Shown in pieces: positions 25,196 through 35,046 of a stretch of 64,000 bases of DNA. The notes under the pieces are model-generated. The model had not been told where the DNA came from, made no database searches, and saw nothing but the letters and a program-made list of their open reading frames with translations. Both the position numbers and the translations under genes were made by a program. The first letter of the stretch is position 1; each line of letters starts with the position of its first letter. Location: assembly GCF_012912105.1 (NCBI RefSeq), contig NZ_QMEA01000021.1, positions 1 to 64,000 of the forward strand. The letters are read 5' to 3'. The DNA comes from Brasilonema sp. UFV-L1 (GTDB taxonomy: Bacteria; Cyanobacteriota; Cyanobacteriia; Cyanobacteriales; Nostocaceae).

Positions 25196-26735
25196 CTTGC
25201 GTCAGCGGTAAACCTAGCCAATCGCTTAATTCATGAGCGAGCCATTCAATTTCTGGTTCCGATTTAATCGGACCATGATTACCACCAATTTGATACTTAT
25301 GCACTCCTGCCCAGATAATTAATTGAGGTAGAATTTCAACTCTGTTACCTCCAGAGTCTGTTGTAAATGTCTTCGGTGAGTAGACTAACTTAGTGATATC
25401 CTGTGTTCGCGCGGAAGCAACATGATTGAATTTCAAGCCAAAAAAATCCCAATTGAAGGTAATTTTTTGCCGATTTAAACGAAGGCGAGTTCGTCTGAAT
25501 AAAGGAAAGAAAATCGAAGACAGCATCGCAAACCCAGCACTCCAAAAGGGAAGCGAAAATAAAGCAAAGGGTATGTTTGCTGGAAAAGGTGCAGCAAGGG
25601 CGTTAATTGTCCAAAAAAGAGTAAAAGAATTCCAAGAAATAGCAAACAAAACCATGAATGTCATCGACGGCTGAAAACCAGTCGGTGGAATTAGAATATC
25701 TAAAGAATTTTCATCTTTAGATAGTTTAATTTTGCTTCCTACTGGTTTCGTAATTTTGATAGTTAAAGTATCATACCTAGACTCTTCTTTTGTGTTAAGC
25801 TTTTGCGGAACCACTTGTATTTGCTGTTCTTGAGTCTTACTAATCCAATGTTGACCGTTCCAATACCACCAAGTTCCTTTCATCCAGTCGGTGGGGTGCA
25901 TTTCTTCCGGATGAGGTTGTTGTAAAAGCACCGGATGTTCTAAAGCTGTTAGTGCCTCATGCGCAGAACTCAACCTTCGCTCTAAACTAGGTTCGCTCAT
26001 CCACTTCAACCACTCACTCAAAGTAGGACTCAAAATAGCCGCCTGCTCAAATTGAATCCGTAAGTCCTTTTGAGGTAAATCTGCTGGTTGTGTTCCTGTG
26101 ACTAAGTAAATTAAAGTTGTACCCAAGCTGTAGAGATCAGATGCAGGAACCGTGCGTCCACCAAATTGCTCTGGTGGCATATAACCGTAAGTTCCAACTA
26201 CAGTGATTGTCCCACCTTCACCCGCCGCTACAGTCTGCACCGAGCCAAAATCTACCAAGTATATTTGACCTACACTATTACCAGAGCGATTTGTCAGCAA
26301 AATATTACTAGGCTTAATATCTCGGTGGATTATGGGAGGTTTCTGCTCATGTAAGTAAATAAGAATTTTTAAAAGCGCTTTAGCTATTTGTTTGACTTCT
26401 GCTTCAGTAAAAGTACGCCCAGCTTTGATGTATTGGTCTAAAGTTTGTGCTGGAATATAAGTTTGTACCAGAGCAAATCCTTTGATATTTGAAGAATTGA
26501 TCTCAAAATAGTCTAAATAGCGAGGAATAGACGGATGTGCTATGTTTTTGAGAGTTTCAGCTTCTCGCTCAAACAGCTTGAGATCATCCCACTCAAAGTC
26601 ACTGTTAAAAGACAGTAACTTGACAACTACCATTTCACCAGTCAGAAGATCACGAGCTAAAAGCGTCCGTCGCCCAGCTTTTTTGCCCAGTTGCTGCTGT
26701 ACTTGGTAGCGTTCGCCTAATACTTGACCATTCAT
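25188..26735 (-). CDS. Ser/Thr protein kinase with C-terminal membrane domain
   Basis: The 515-residue Hanks-type kinase has Lys 39 (MVVVKLLSF), catalytic loop HRDIKPSN (D139), metal-binding DFG (D162), and MPPEQFGG as the APE segment. The glycine-rich loop is unusual (QLGKKAGRRTLLA). After the kinase domain (to about 275) come a Trp-rich segment GTWWYWNGQHW (about 288-298), then two hydrophobic helices (about 355-412) and a cytoplasmic tail of unknown fold. Kinases with such tails are common in filamentous cyanobacteria; targets are unknown. Confidence 0.9.
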   Translation of the reverse strand: MNGQVLGERYQVQQQLGKKAGRRTLLARDLLTGEMVVVKLLSFNSDFEWDDLKLFEREAETLKNIAHPSIPRYLDYFEINSSNIKGFALVQTYIPAQTLDQYIKAGRTFTEAEVKQIAKALLKILIYLHEQKPPIIHRDIKPSNILLTNRSGNSVGQIYLVDFGSVQTVAAGEGGTITVVGTYGYMPPEQFGGRTVPASDLYSLGTTLIYLVTGTQPADLPQKDLRIQFEQAAILSPTLSEWLKWMSEPSLERRLSSAHEALTALEHPVLLQQPHPEEMHPTDWMKGTWWYWNGQHWISKTQEQQIQVVPQKLNTKEESRYDTLTIKITKPVGSKIKLSKDENSLDILIPPTGFQPSMTFMVLFAISWNSFTLFWTINALAAPFPANIPFALFSLPFWSAGFAMLSSIFFPLFRRTRLRLNRQKITFNWDFFGLKFNHVASARTQDITKLVYSPKTFTTDSGGNRVEILPQLIIWAGVHKYQIGGNHGPIKSEPEIEWLAHELSDWLGLPLTQDC

Positions 26736-26963
26736 TACGATTACTTATGGATATAAATTTAAAACCTTTTTATTTATTGTATTTTTCTAACCTCGACAAA
26801 TATATATCTTTAACATAATTGTATGCTTCTTTGCCGTTCCACATTCTAAGTGGCACAACAGAGGGTACTGTCCATGCTTGCCAAGCCTAGTTTTTCTAAT
26901 TTTGTTGGCTCATAGCATTATGGGCATATTTTGAATTTTGAATGCGTGAACTTTGAATTGCCT

Positions 26964-27566
26964 ATGCCCTCCCAACTTTGGCCTTACATTAGTCCTGGTA
27001 TTCCAGATGATTTGTTTGAACGCTTGCCAGGAATTCCCCTTAGCAAGCGAGAAATTCGACTGCTATTGATTGCTCAACTGCGTCTTTTACCCAATACCGT
27101 ATTATGGGATATTGGTGCAGGGACAGGAACGATTCCAATAGAAGTAGGGTTACTCTCTCCAAATGGACAAATCTTCGCTGTAGAACGAGATGAAGAAGTC
27201 GCCAACTTGATCCGGCGCAACTGCGATCGCTTTGAGGTGAAGAATGTCGAAGTCATTGAAGGGAGTGCTCCAGAGTGTCTGTATAATCTAAAAGTTGCTC
27301 CTGATCGCGTTTGTATTGAGGGAGGACGTTCCATCCAAGAAATCATGAAAGCAGCTTGGCATTACTTGCTACCATCAGGTCGAGTTGTCGCCACAGCTGG
27401 TAATCTAGAAAGTCTGTATGCAATTTCTCAAAGCTTTGCCCAGTTGCAAGCGAGAAATATTGAAGTCATCCAGTCGGCTGTGAACCGTTTGGAGACGCGA
27501 GGTTCTTCTCAAACTTTTACTGCCGTCAATCCCATTTTTATTCTCAGTGGTGAGAAACTAGATTAG
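26964..27566 (+). CDS. cbiT: precorrin-6B C15-methyltransferase (decarboxylating), CbiT
   Basis: CbiT methylates C15 and decarboxylates the acetate at C12 of the corrin precursor in cobalamin synthesis. The 200-residue protein has GIPDDLFERLPGIPLSKREIR, the SAM-binding LWDIGAGTGTIPIE, and RVCIEGGRSIQEIM. The frame opens at a TTG (26931) inside an AATTTTGAA-type repeat; ATG 26964 (MPSQLWPYIS) is the sensible start. Other cobalamin genes are not in this window. Confidence 0.9.
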   Translation: MPSQLWPYISPGIPDDLFERLPGIPLSKREIRLLLIAQLRLLPNTVLWDIGAGTGTIPIEVGLLSPNGQIFAVERDEEVANLIRRNCDRFEVKNVEVIEGSAPECLYNLKVAPDRVCIEGGRSIQEIMKAAWHYLLPSGRVVATAGNLESLYAISQSFAQLQARNIEVIQSAVNRLETRGSSQTFTAVNPIFILSGEKLD

Positions 27567-27670
27567 AAAACAAAATAATTGAAGAAAGAGGTACGAAGAA
27601 ACGAAGATACAAAAATTTCCTCAATCTTCAATCTTCATTTTTTACTCTTCATTTTTTCCTTCTTTTGCCC

Positions 27671-28558
27671 ATGCCTTGGTCTCGAATTGTTAGTGGAATT
27701 ATTGCAATAGCCCTTGCTTTGACTGCAACCCTTTTAGGTGGATGGTATTACACTCTTTTGTTTGCGGTGATCATTTTTCTCGGTCAACTAGAGTATTTTA
27801 ATTTGGTGCGAGCAAAAGGCATGGCTCCTGCTGCTAAAACCACGATGTTTGTTAGCCAAGTCTTGCTGATCATTTGCACTTTAGACGGGAACTTAGCTGA
27901 TGCTGTGATGCCAGTGGCTGGTACTTTTATTTGTTTTTACCTACTATTTCAGCCAAAAATGGCAACAATTGCGGATATTGCCGCTTCTATTTTGGGGCTA
28001 TTTTATACAGGGTATTTGCCGAGTTACTGGGTACGATTGCGATCGCTCGATGGTGCGACACTCAGCAACCTACCTGTCAGTGATTACCTGTCCACAATTT
28101 GGACAAATATAGTACACCGAGACTTTAGCTCTTTACCTAATGGTCTCACAGCAACAGCACTTACATTTGTATGTATTTGGGCTACTGACATTGGTGCTTA
28201 CATCGTTGGTAAATTTTTTGGGAAAACTCCTTTATCAGATATTAGTCCGAAAAAAACAGTCGAAGGAGCTGTGTTTGGTATTGCTGCTAGTGTTGTTGTC
28301 GCTGTGATTGCAGCATATTATCTCAATTGGTCTAAATTCCCGTTGACTGGTGTCGCAATAGGTTTGCTGATTGGCATTGCTGGTTTATTGGGTGATTTGA
28401 CCGAATCTATGCTCAAGCGTGATGCTGGAGTAAAGGATTCAGGGCAGTTAATCCCCGGTCATGGAGGTATCTTGGATCGTACAGATAGTTATATTTTCAC
28501 TGCTCCTTTGGTTTATTATTTTGTTACTCTCTTGTTGCCACTAGTAGGAAAGTATTAA
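27671..28558 (+). CDS. cdsA: phosphatidate cytidylyltransferase
   Basis: The 295-residue membrane enzyme makes CDP-diacylglycerol from CTP and phosphatidate, the branch point to phosphatidylglycerol. About eight helices are visible. The C-terminal signature is spread over GLLGDLTESMLKRDAGVKDS and the following GHGGILDRTDSYIFTAP. FFGKTPLSDISPKKTVEGA is the upstream conserved block. The start is ATG 27671; TTG two codons earlier is rejected. Downstream of cbiT on the same strand, 104 bp apart. Confidence 0.94.
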   Translation: MPWSRIVSGIIAIALALTATLLGGWYYTLLFAVIIFLGQLEYFNLVRAKGMAPAAKTTMFVSQVLLIICTLDGNLADAVMPVAGTFICFYLLFQPKMATIADIAASILGLFYTGYLPSYWVRLRSLDGATLSNLPVSDYLSTIWTNIVHRDFSSLPNGLTATALTFVCIWATDIGAYIVGKFFGKTPLSDISPKKTVEGAVFGIAASVVVAVIAAYYLNWSKFPLTGVAIGLLIGIAGLLGDLTESMLKRDAGVKDSGQLIPGHGGILDRTDSYIFTAPLVYYFVTLLLPLVGKY

Positions 28559-28604
28559 GCCATACTAAAGCAACTCTAACTGAGGGAGCGAGTAAACCGA
28601 GATG

Positions 28605-29366
28605 CTACTTAGTATTTGATTGTCGTGCTTTAGCAGCAGCAATTTCCTCTTGACTAAGTGGCATTAATGCCTGTAACTGAAAAGATGTACTAATAAGTGT
28701 TGATCCAACCCTACGCACCACAACTTTGTCTTGTTGAGTGACTTCTTCCGGTGCCAAAGTTGATTGATAATCTTTCACCATTAATAAAGGCTGTAACCGC
28801 TCTATATTACGGAGAATAGATTGTGTTTGTTCGTAGGTTCCTAAAATTTCAATATTGATACTGCGGCGTTTTAGTTTGTCATTAACCAATGAACCAAAAC
28901 TACTATCAGTAATAGGTTCAGCCTTTCCAATAGGCACATACTTCCTCAGTTTAGCTTTGACTGCATGAGGAGGAAATTGAGTATTACTAGACTCAACCAA
29001 GCGATTTAAATCTAGTAGTAATGTGTCCAAGGTTTTTTCATTAGCAAATAGAGCTAAAACCTGGAGTTGTTGCTGTTTAGAAAGTGCTTGCTCCTGTTGT
29101 ACTTTGTCAATTTGTTTGATGTCAGATTTCTTTTGGTCAATAGTCTGCTGTAATTCATTTTGTTTTGTTTCCTGCTGTTGAATATTGTCCCATATTGGTA
29201 TGACAAAATTCATCAGCATATAAGCTGCTCCTGCAAGTCCTAAAACTCCTAAGATAATGCCGCTTACTTTTGGTGTTAAGGTGATGCCAAAAACAACAGG
29301 ATAACTTGAGGAAGTTGTAGCAAATTCAGTATCTTCTACAAAATTGAAATCATCACCCAGCGTCAT
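28605..29366 (-). CDS. pilO: type IV pilus alignment protein PilO
   Basis: The 253-residue inner-membrane protein has one helix (about 33-57), a Gln-rich coiled coil (about 60-105) and a PilO-type ferredoxin-like domain. It forms a heterodimer with PilN that links the inner-membrane platform to the secretin for twitching motility, competence or hormogonium movement. Its start overlaps the pilN stop by 4 bp. The expected next gene, pilQ, is not here: cdsA converges from the other side. Confidence 0.88.
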   Translation of the reverse strand: MTLGDDFNFVEDTEFATTSSSYPVVFGITLTPKVSGIILGVLGLAGAAYMLMNFVIPIWDNIQQQETKQNELQQTIDQKKSDIKQIDKVQQEQALSKQQQLQVLALFANEKTLDTLLLDLNRLVESSNTQFPPHAVKAKLRKYVPIGKAEPITDSSFGSLVNDKLKRRSINIEILGTYEQTQSILRNIERLQPLLMVKDYQSTLAPEEVTQQDKVVVRRVGSTLISTSFQLQALMPLSQEEIAAAKARQSNTK

Positions 29367-30133
29367 CTTGGAATGACTCCTATCTGTTGCATACTGCGAA
29401 CCCGAGTGACGAGTCCGACTGTACCTTTTTGCTCTAATTCACGAATGAATTCAGAAGCGGGAATATCACTCAAGCTTGATTGAATTGTGTATTTGACAAT
29501 TTGAGGTGGTTTCATTTGTGAGGTATTGGTAGATTTCGCGCTGGGCGGTAAGGGTGCATCTACTAACTCTGCTGTCACAATTTTTGTTTGTGCAGCTTTG
29601 AAGAAACGAGACTGTTGCAAAGTCAACATGAAATCATTGACATCACTAAAAGAGCGAGCAAACCCAGAAATTTCTATACCTCCAGCAGGATTAGGCGCTG
29701 ATTGTTCTTGTGTTGGTGTAGTGGGTGCAATTTGTTTGATGCTATCAATTTGGACTGTTGTAGGTATGCGATCGCGCACCTCTTGCAACATAGCTGACCA
29801 AGGGCGGATTTGGTCAAAAACACTTACTAAAGCTTGAGTTTCTTGTTTAATTTTGCTTGTTTGTGCTTCTATTCTCTGAATATTTTTTATGTTGATTTCT
29901 AAGCTTTGGTTTTCCTGCTTCAGTTGTGCGATATTCTGCTCTAATGCACTATTTTTTGTTTGTAAAAACCACCAAGCTGTTCCCACTAAAGCAGGAAACA
30001 ATAGACCAATGACGACTCCTATATAAACTGGAGTTAAATTGCCAGTAGGTAGAGATATTCCTAATTGTTTTTTTTCAAAATTCTTTTGGTTAGTTTGGCG
30101 ATTCTTGAGAAAGTTAATATCTATACTGTACAT
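29363..30133 (-). CDS. pilN: type IV pilus assembly protein PilN
   Basis: The 256-residue bitopic protein has a short cytoplasmic N-terminus (MYSIDINFLKNR) that in the family binds PilM, one membrane helix (about 36-54), a coiled coil (about 57-105) and a C-terminal domain with GGIEISGFARSFSDVNDFML. It partners PilO. Middle gene of a pilM-pilN-pilO operon; a 121-bp gap after pilM carries a CTGCGGGACGCAGTCCC-type hairpin repeat. Confidence 0.9.
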   Translation of the reverse strand: MYSIDINFLKNRQTNQKNFEKKQLGISLPTGNLTPVYIGVVIGLLFPALVGTAWWFLQTKNSALEQNIAQLKQENQSLEINIKNIQRIEAQTSKIKQETQALVSVFDQIRPWSAMLQEVRDRIPTTVQIDSIKQIAPTTPTQEQSAPNPAGGIEISGFARSFSDVNDFMLTLQQSRFFKAAQTKIVTAELVDAPLPPSAKSTNTSQMKPPQIVKYTIQSSLSDIPASEFIRELEQKGTVGLVTRVRSMQQIGVIPR

Positions 30134-30254
30134 TTTGTATCACCTATCATGCATTCAAACTACATATTGTAAATTTCCAGGATACTTCCAAACATACATT
30201 TCTGTTTTTAAATTTTTATCGCTCTGCGGGACGCAGTCCCTAAGTGAATTTTTC

Positions 30255-31370
30255 TCACACTTCTCGGATTCCTAAACCAAGCACTATACCTAATCCAGAA
30301 CGTTCGATTGTAGAGTATTTTTCTTCGTCAATTTGCAATGACAAAGCCGCTATTGGATCGATTTGACAGGTTGGCAAATTTAATCGTTGTGTAAAAAACT
30401 CATCAAGTTGTTTCAGTCCACCTCCAGGTCCAGCTAGCATAATCTGCGCTACCTCTAAATTTTCATTTTGGTTGAGATAAAAATCGATGGAACGGCGTAG
30501 TTCATCTGTGAGTTCTCCCAACACCCTCATCATTGCGGTCATATCTGGATTGATTTCAGAAATATCATCATCGACGTCAGTTTTTCCTGCATTGATAGAA
30601 GTTAAAGGAATAGATATTTCATATAAATTTTCTAAATTTTGTGAAACCTGTAAGTCCATTGCAGCAGATAAAGCTGTTTGCATTTGATAAACTCCAATAG
30701 GAACTGTACGTGAAAATTGTGGCACTCCATTAACAATGATTGCGATTTCAGTGCTGTCGAATTCTATATCCACAAGCACGACTGCTTCTTGCGCTCCAAA
30801 TTGTCGAAGTGGTTCGCGAAGTGTGCGAATGAGAGCAAAACTGTTAGTTTCTAAAAAATCGATTTGTAATCCTGCTTGCTCAAACGTATTTATATAGATG
30901 TCAGTAATTTCCTTGCGTGTTGCAACTAAAAGTATCTGTACTTTTTCAATGCCATCCTCATCTATAAAGTATCCAAGTTTCTGATAGTCTAAATCAGCTT
31001 CTTCACGAGGTAATGGTAAATGTAAACTAGCTTCGTGGTTTAATACCATCTCCCGTAGTTCTTTGTCGTCTAACTCGGCTGGTACGGATATGATGCGTAT
31101 AATTGATTCTCGCCCAGGTACAGCAGTAGCAACACGAGAAGCTTTGATGTTACTTTCAGCTAGTGCTTGCTGAATAACTTGCGCCATTGTTGAAGAATCA
31201 ATAATTTGACCATTGACAAAAATCCCTTTTGGAACAGAGACTGATGTTAAAGTTTCTAGTTTTAAACCTTGCCGTAGCTTACGCAACTGAACTAAATTCA
31301 CGCGTTGTGGTGACAGTTCTATACCAACTCTTTTCTGGAATTTACTAAACAAACTATTAAATAGCTTCAC
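30255..31370 (-). CDS. pilM: type IV pilus assembly ATPase-like protein PilM
   Basis: The 371-residue actin-like cytoplasmic protein carries the family sequences VGIELSPQRVNLVQLRK, an ATP-fold segment VVLVDIEFDSTEIAI, and LAGPGGGLKQLDEFF near the C-terminus. It recruits PilN at the membrane. GTG start 31370, first gene of the pilus operon. The C-terminus IVLGLGIREV is the usual ending. Promoter probably within 31371-31516, which it shares with the divergent sugar-binding protein gene. Confidence 0.94.
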   Translation of the reverse strand: MKLFNSLFSKFQKRVGIELSPQRVNLVQLRKLRQGLKLETLTSVSVPKGIFVNGQIIDSSTMAQVIQQALAESNIKASRVATAVPGRESIIRIISVPAELDDKELREMVLNHEASLHLPLPREEADLDYQKLGYFIDEDGIEKVQILLVATRKEITDIYINTFEQAGLQIDFLETNSFALIRTLREPLRQFGAQEAVVLVDIEFDSTEIAIIVNGVPQFSRTVPIGVYQMQTALSAAMDLQVSQNLENLYEISIPLTSINAGKTDVDDDISEINPDMTAMMRVLGELTDELRRSIDFYLNQNENLEVAQIMLAGPGGGLKQLDEFFTQRLNLPTCQIDPIAALSLQIDEEKYSTIERSGLGIVLGLGIREV

Positions 31371-31516
31371 TACAGTTTTGCCCGTTGGATTGTCAATTGA
31401 AAAGTGACATGATATTAAGGATTGATGTCATTGCTCAGAAATTGTTTTAGCTTATAATCTCCACAATTGTTGCATAAGTACCTCACCGCGATAGAGTTAA
31501 ATCAAATACAAGCATC

Positions 31517-32815
31517 ATGGTTAAAATTCAAAAGTTTAAAAGATTCATTGTTTGGGCGTTACTCGGTGTATTGACCAGTTGGATTGTGAGCTGTGGTCCA
31601 ATAAATGTTGGCTTTAACACAAAACAGACATCATCAGGAATAGCAAATATTGAATTTTGGACAATGCAACTCCAGCCTCAGTTCACGAACTATTTTAAAA
31701 GCCTAATTACGTCCTTTGAGTCACAAAATTCTGGTATAAAAGTGACTTGGGTTGACGTGCCTTGGACTGCAATGGAGAGTAAAATTTTAACGGCTGTTTC
31801 CGCAAAAACACCACCTGATGTTGTCAACCTCAACCCAGATTTTGCTTCTCAACTTGCTGGAAGAAATGCTTGGTTAAATTTAGATGCAAAAGTTCCAAAT
31901 GAAGTACGTTCCTCCTATTTACCGAATATCTGGGAAGCAAACACGCTCAATGGCAAGAGTTTTGGAATTCCTTGGTACCTCACCACACGGCTAACCATTT
32001 ATAACACTGATTTATTAAAACAGGCAGGTATCAAGAAAGCACCTGTTACTTACACTGAATTAGCACAGGCGGCTCAACAAATTAAAGACAAAACTGGTAA
32101 GTATGCCTTTTTTGCAACGCTCGTTCCTCAAGATTCAGCAGAGGTGTTAGAGTCGTTTGTACAAATGGGGGCAACTCTGGTGAATGCTGAAGGTAAAGCA
32201 GCTTTTAATTCCCCACAAGGTAAAGCGGCATTTCAATACTGGGTAGACTTATACAAACAAGGACTTCTTCCAAAAGAAATATTGACACAAGGGCATCGTC
32301 ATGGAATTGACTTGTACCAAGCTGGAGAAACAGCTTTCCTATTTTCTGGAGGGGAGTTTCTTGAGAACATTGCTAAAAATGCACCAGCCATAGCCAAAGT
32401 TTCTACCACAGCACCACAAGTCATAGGTGACAATGGCAAGAAAAATGTCGCTGTCATGAACGTTGTTATCCCCCGTGATAGCAAACAACCCGACGCCGCC
32501 CTCAAATTCGCCTTTTTCCTCACAAATAACGAGAACCAACTTACCTTTGCTAAAGCAGCAAATGTTCTTCCATCGACAGTGAAGTCCCTTGCTGACAGCT
32601 ACTTCAAAGACACACCCACGAACGCCTCGACTTTAGATAAGGCGCGAGTCATCAGCGCACAAGAACTGCAACAAGCAGAGATCTTAACGCCAAGGCTTAA
32701 GGATATAAAACTTTTGCAAAAGGCAATTTACGAGAACTTGCAAGCGGCTATGCTAAGCGAGAAAACAGTAGATCAAGCAGTGGAGGATGCAGCACAAGAG
32801 TGGAACAATAGGTAG
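31517..32815 (+). CDS. sugar ABC transporter substrate-binding lipoprotein (second)
   Basis: The 432-residue family-1 binding protein has a signal peptide ending in IVSC (C26). Visible features are IEFWTMQLQPQFTNYFKSL, PPDVVNLNPDFASQLAG, KSFGIPWYLTTRLTIYNTD and a C-terminal TVDQAVEDAAQEWNNR helix. It resembles the GgtB-like proteins of cyanobacteria that feed compatible-solute uptake systems, but the ligand is not proven. No permease or ATPase gene lies beside it. It is distinct from the binding protein at 7671. Confidence 0.88.
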   Translation: MVKIQKFKRFIVWALLGVLTSWIVSCGPINVGFNTKQTSSGIANIEFWTMQLQPQFTNYFKSLITSFESQNSGIKVTWVDVPWTAMESKILTAVSAKTPPDVVNLNPDFASQLAGRNAWLNLDAKVPNEVRSSYLPNIWEANTLNGKSFGIPWYLTTRLTIYNTDLLKQAGIKKAPVTYTELAQAAQQIKDKTGKYAFFATLVPQDSAEVLESFVQMGATLVNAEGKAAFNSPQGKAAFQYWVDLYKQGLLPKEILTQGHRHGIDLYQAGETAFLFSGGEFLENIAKNAPAIAKVSTTAPQVIGDNGKKNVAVMNVVIPRDSKQPDAALKFAFFLTNNENQLTFAKAANVLPSTVKSLADSYFKDTPTNASTLDKARVISAQELQQAEILTPRLKDIKLLQKAIYENLQAAMLSEKTVDQAVEDAAQEWNNR

Positions 32816-32945
32816 AGCCGAAAGGATTGTTTTTGGAGATTTCACATGTGTCTTGTAACCTTCCTAAACCATTAGGGGGATGCATTAACACTTGAACTCA
32901 TTGATAATCTACCAAAGAAGCATTAATAAAGTCATAAAAACAGAT

Positions 32946-33203
32946 ATGGCATCTCAAACACCACTCAAAGGCACTGAATTAGTAGATTGTGCAAGAGCAA
33001 ATGCCAAGCAGGGAATCGAAACTGCTGCTTACCAATGTGGCTATGGAGATGACCTCAATACTTTTGCACAAGAGTTACGACAAGCATGTGAGGAAATGAA
33101 TTTACAAGTTAAAGAACTCACAGACCTGATTACTGATCAGGACATCATACTAAATGTGGGAATTGGTGAAATTATTGCCCCAGATACAGCTTCAAACTTG
33201 TGA
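32946..33203 (+). CDS. small conserved cyanobacterial protein, unknown function
   Basis: The 85-residue acidic protein begins MASQTPLKGTELVDCARANA and ends EIIAPDTASNL. The pattern recalls a small conserved cyanobacterial family of unknown function. It has two conserved-looking Cys (DCAR and QCGYG), no signal peptide and no membrane segment, and is probably helical. The upstream TTG start at 32892 is rejected in favour of ATG 32946. It follows the binding-protein gene by 130 bp on the same strand. Confidence 0.7.
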   Translation: MASQTPLKGTELVDCARANAKQGIETAAYQCGYGDDLNTFAQELRQACEEMNLQVKELTDLITDQDIILNVGIGEIIAPDTASNL

Positions 33204-33257
33204 AAGAAATTAGGAATTATGAAATTTTTTATGAATCATAATTCCTTGTTTCTTAGG

Positions 33258-33354
33258 GCTTACGCACCATCTGCCACCAAAGCGGTTCGGTGAGTTCGTA
33301 TTTGGTTGCGAACCAGAGGATTTTTGGTAGAAACCGGGTAAGTTTTGCGTAAGT
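33258..33354. repeat. MITE-like element, copy 2 (inverted relative to copy 1)
   Basis: A 97-bp unit whose reverse complement matches 12365-12460 in ends and core. Ends are GCTTACGCA and TGCGTAAGT, one mismatch from perfect 9-bp inverted repeats. It lies in the 443-bp non-coding space between the small conserved gene and mgtE, which otherwise holds no recognisable gene; a GTTCGCGTAGCGTGCCGC short repeat lies near 33398. Confidence 0.8.
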
Positions 33355-33645
33355 CCTGTTTCTTTATCGTAAATTAAAGGGTTAAAATCTCCATCTGTTC
33401 GCGTAGCGTGCCGCAGGCATAACTGTCTTCAATTTTGAATAAGCGAATGTGTGAATTGTTATTATTTATTGATAACTGTTCATTGTTCATTGACTTTGAC
33501 GGCTACTTAGAACATAAAGTGACAAAAGAAGAATTCAGAATACAAACTTCAGAATGATTGCTACTGAGTTGTGTGACTCCTACACCAAGAGCAATGCTTG
33601 CGCTTCACCTTTTTGTAGAGCATATTCTGAGTTCTTCCTCGTAAC

Positions 33646-35046
33646 TCATACTTGTAAAATAAACCGTGCCAAATTGAAGTAAATCAACACACCCAGCACA
33701 TCTACTGCTGTGGTGATAAATGGTGCTGACATCAATGCTGGATCTAAACGGAGTATGCGGAACAAAAATGGTAAAGCAGAACCAGAGACGGACGCTAAAA
33801 TAGAAATAGCCACAAGACTACTTCCGACCGCGATCGCCACCTGTAAATTCTTTTCCAAAAGAAAAGCCCATAGTGTGGCGATAGTTCCCAAAATTCCTCC
33901 AAGCAATAAACCTGCAAGCGCTTCCCGTCCAACAACTTGCAATGGTCCTAAAGCACGAATTTCATCTGTGTTCATCCCGCGAATCACCACTGTAGAAGAC
34001 TGTGCTCCAACATTACCGCCAGTACCAGTCAGCAAGGGAATAAACGCCGCCAGTGACACCACTTTTGACAAAATATCCTCTTGAGACTTAATGATAGTTC
34101 CTGTAACAGTGTTGGTTACAAGTAAGACCAACAACCACACAACTCGCTTGCGAGCTACTGAAATTAAACTCGACTGAAAATAGCTGTCGCCTCCAGCTTG
34201 TACCCCACCGCCCAAGGCGTAGATATCTTCAGTCGTTTCCTCTTGTAAAATATCTATAACATCATCAACAGTTATAATACCTACAAGACGCTGTTCTCGA
34301 TCCACCACAGGTACCGCCAAAAAGTCATATCTTTGTATCAATCTAGCGACTTCTTCTTGGTCTGTATCAGTATAAACAAAGACTGTTTCACGAACCATAA
34401 CATCGCCAATCTTTTGCTCAGGTTGAGAAGTCACCAACTCTCGCAAGGATAAAATTCCGGTCAAGCGCCTGGCTGCATTGGTAATGTAGAGATAATAAAT
34501 CATCTCGCTCGCATTAGCGACAGTGCGAATCCGCTCCAAAGTTTGCGCCACTGTAAAATCTTCTTTAAGCGCGATTAACTCCGGCGTCATGATCCGTCCA
34601 GCAGTTCCAGCTTCATAACCCAACAGTTGAGATGTCGCTTGGCGTTCGTTCGGGCTGAGTTGTTCTAGCAATCGATTAACGATTGTTGCTGGTAATTCGT
34701 CAAATAACTTGGCTCGGTCATCTGGCGACATTTTGTCAACAATATCAAGGACTTCCTGACTTTTTAATTCCTCAAGGAGTCGTTCTTGGACGCTGTAGTC
34801 GAGATATTCATAAACTTCGATAGCTTCTTGTTTAGAAAGCAAGCGAAACGCCAAAGCATGCATTGTTTCTGGTAAGCCTTCAATCGCCGAGGCGATATCC
34901 GGCGCTTGTACTGGTACCAGAATAGATTTTGCTGCTTGCAAGTCCCCCGCTTCCAGCAGCATTTTTAATTGAATTCTAACAATGTCTCGCAATTCCCTGC
35001 GCGTTACGTCCTGGAGGGTAGAAGTCATACCATTTGGAGTTTGCAT
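33646..35046 (-). CDS. mgtE: magnesium transporter MgtE
   Basis: The 466-residue Mg2+ channel has an N-terminal MgtE_N superhelix (about 15-125, EVLDIVDKMSPDDRAKLFDELP), a CBS pair (about 130-255, with VPVVDREQRLVGIITVDDVIDIL), the plug helix, and a five-helix pore with PLLTGTGGNVGAQSS. The CBS and N domains close the pore when magnesium is high. The frame extends to GTG 35100, but that stretch is AT-rich and promoter-like; ATG 35046 or ATG 35028 fits family length better. Confidence 0.93.
   Translation of the reverse strand: MQTPNGMTSTLQDVTRRELRDIVRIQLKMLLEAGDLQAAKSILVPVQAPDIASAIEGLPETMHALAFRLLSKQEAIEVYEYLDYSVQERLLEELKSQEVLDIVDKMSPDDRAKLFDELPATIVNRLLEQLSPNERQATSQLLGYEAGTAGRIMTPELIALKEDFTVAQTLERIRTVANASEMIYYLYITNAARRLTGILSLRELVTSQPEQKIGDVMVRETVFVYTDTDQEEVARLIQRYDFLAVPVVDREQRLVGIITVDDVIDILQEETTEDIYALGGGVQAGGDSYFQSSLISVARKRVVWLLVLLVTNTVTGTIIKSQEDILSKVVSLAAFIPLLTGTGGNVGAQSSTVVIRGMNTDEIRALGPLQVVGREALAGLLLGGILGTIATLWAFLLEKNLQVAIAVGSSLVAISILASVSGSALPFLFRILRLDPALMSAPFITTAVDVLGVLIYFNLARFILQV

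Noticed and set aside
26931-26963. TTG start extending cbiT by 11 codons
   Set aside because: The extension translates an AATTTTGAA intergenic repeat; ATG 26964 fits the family.
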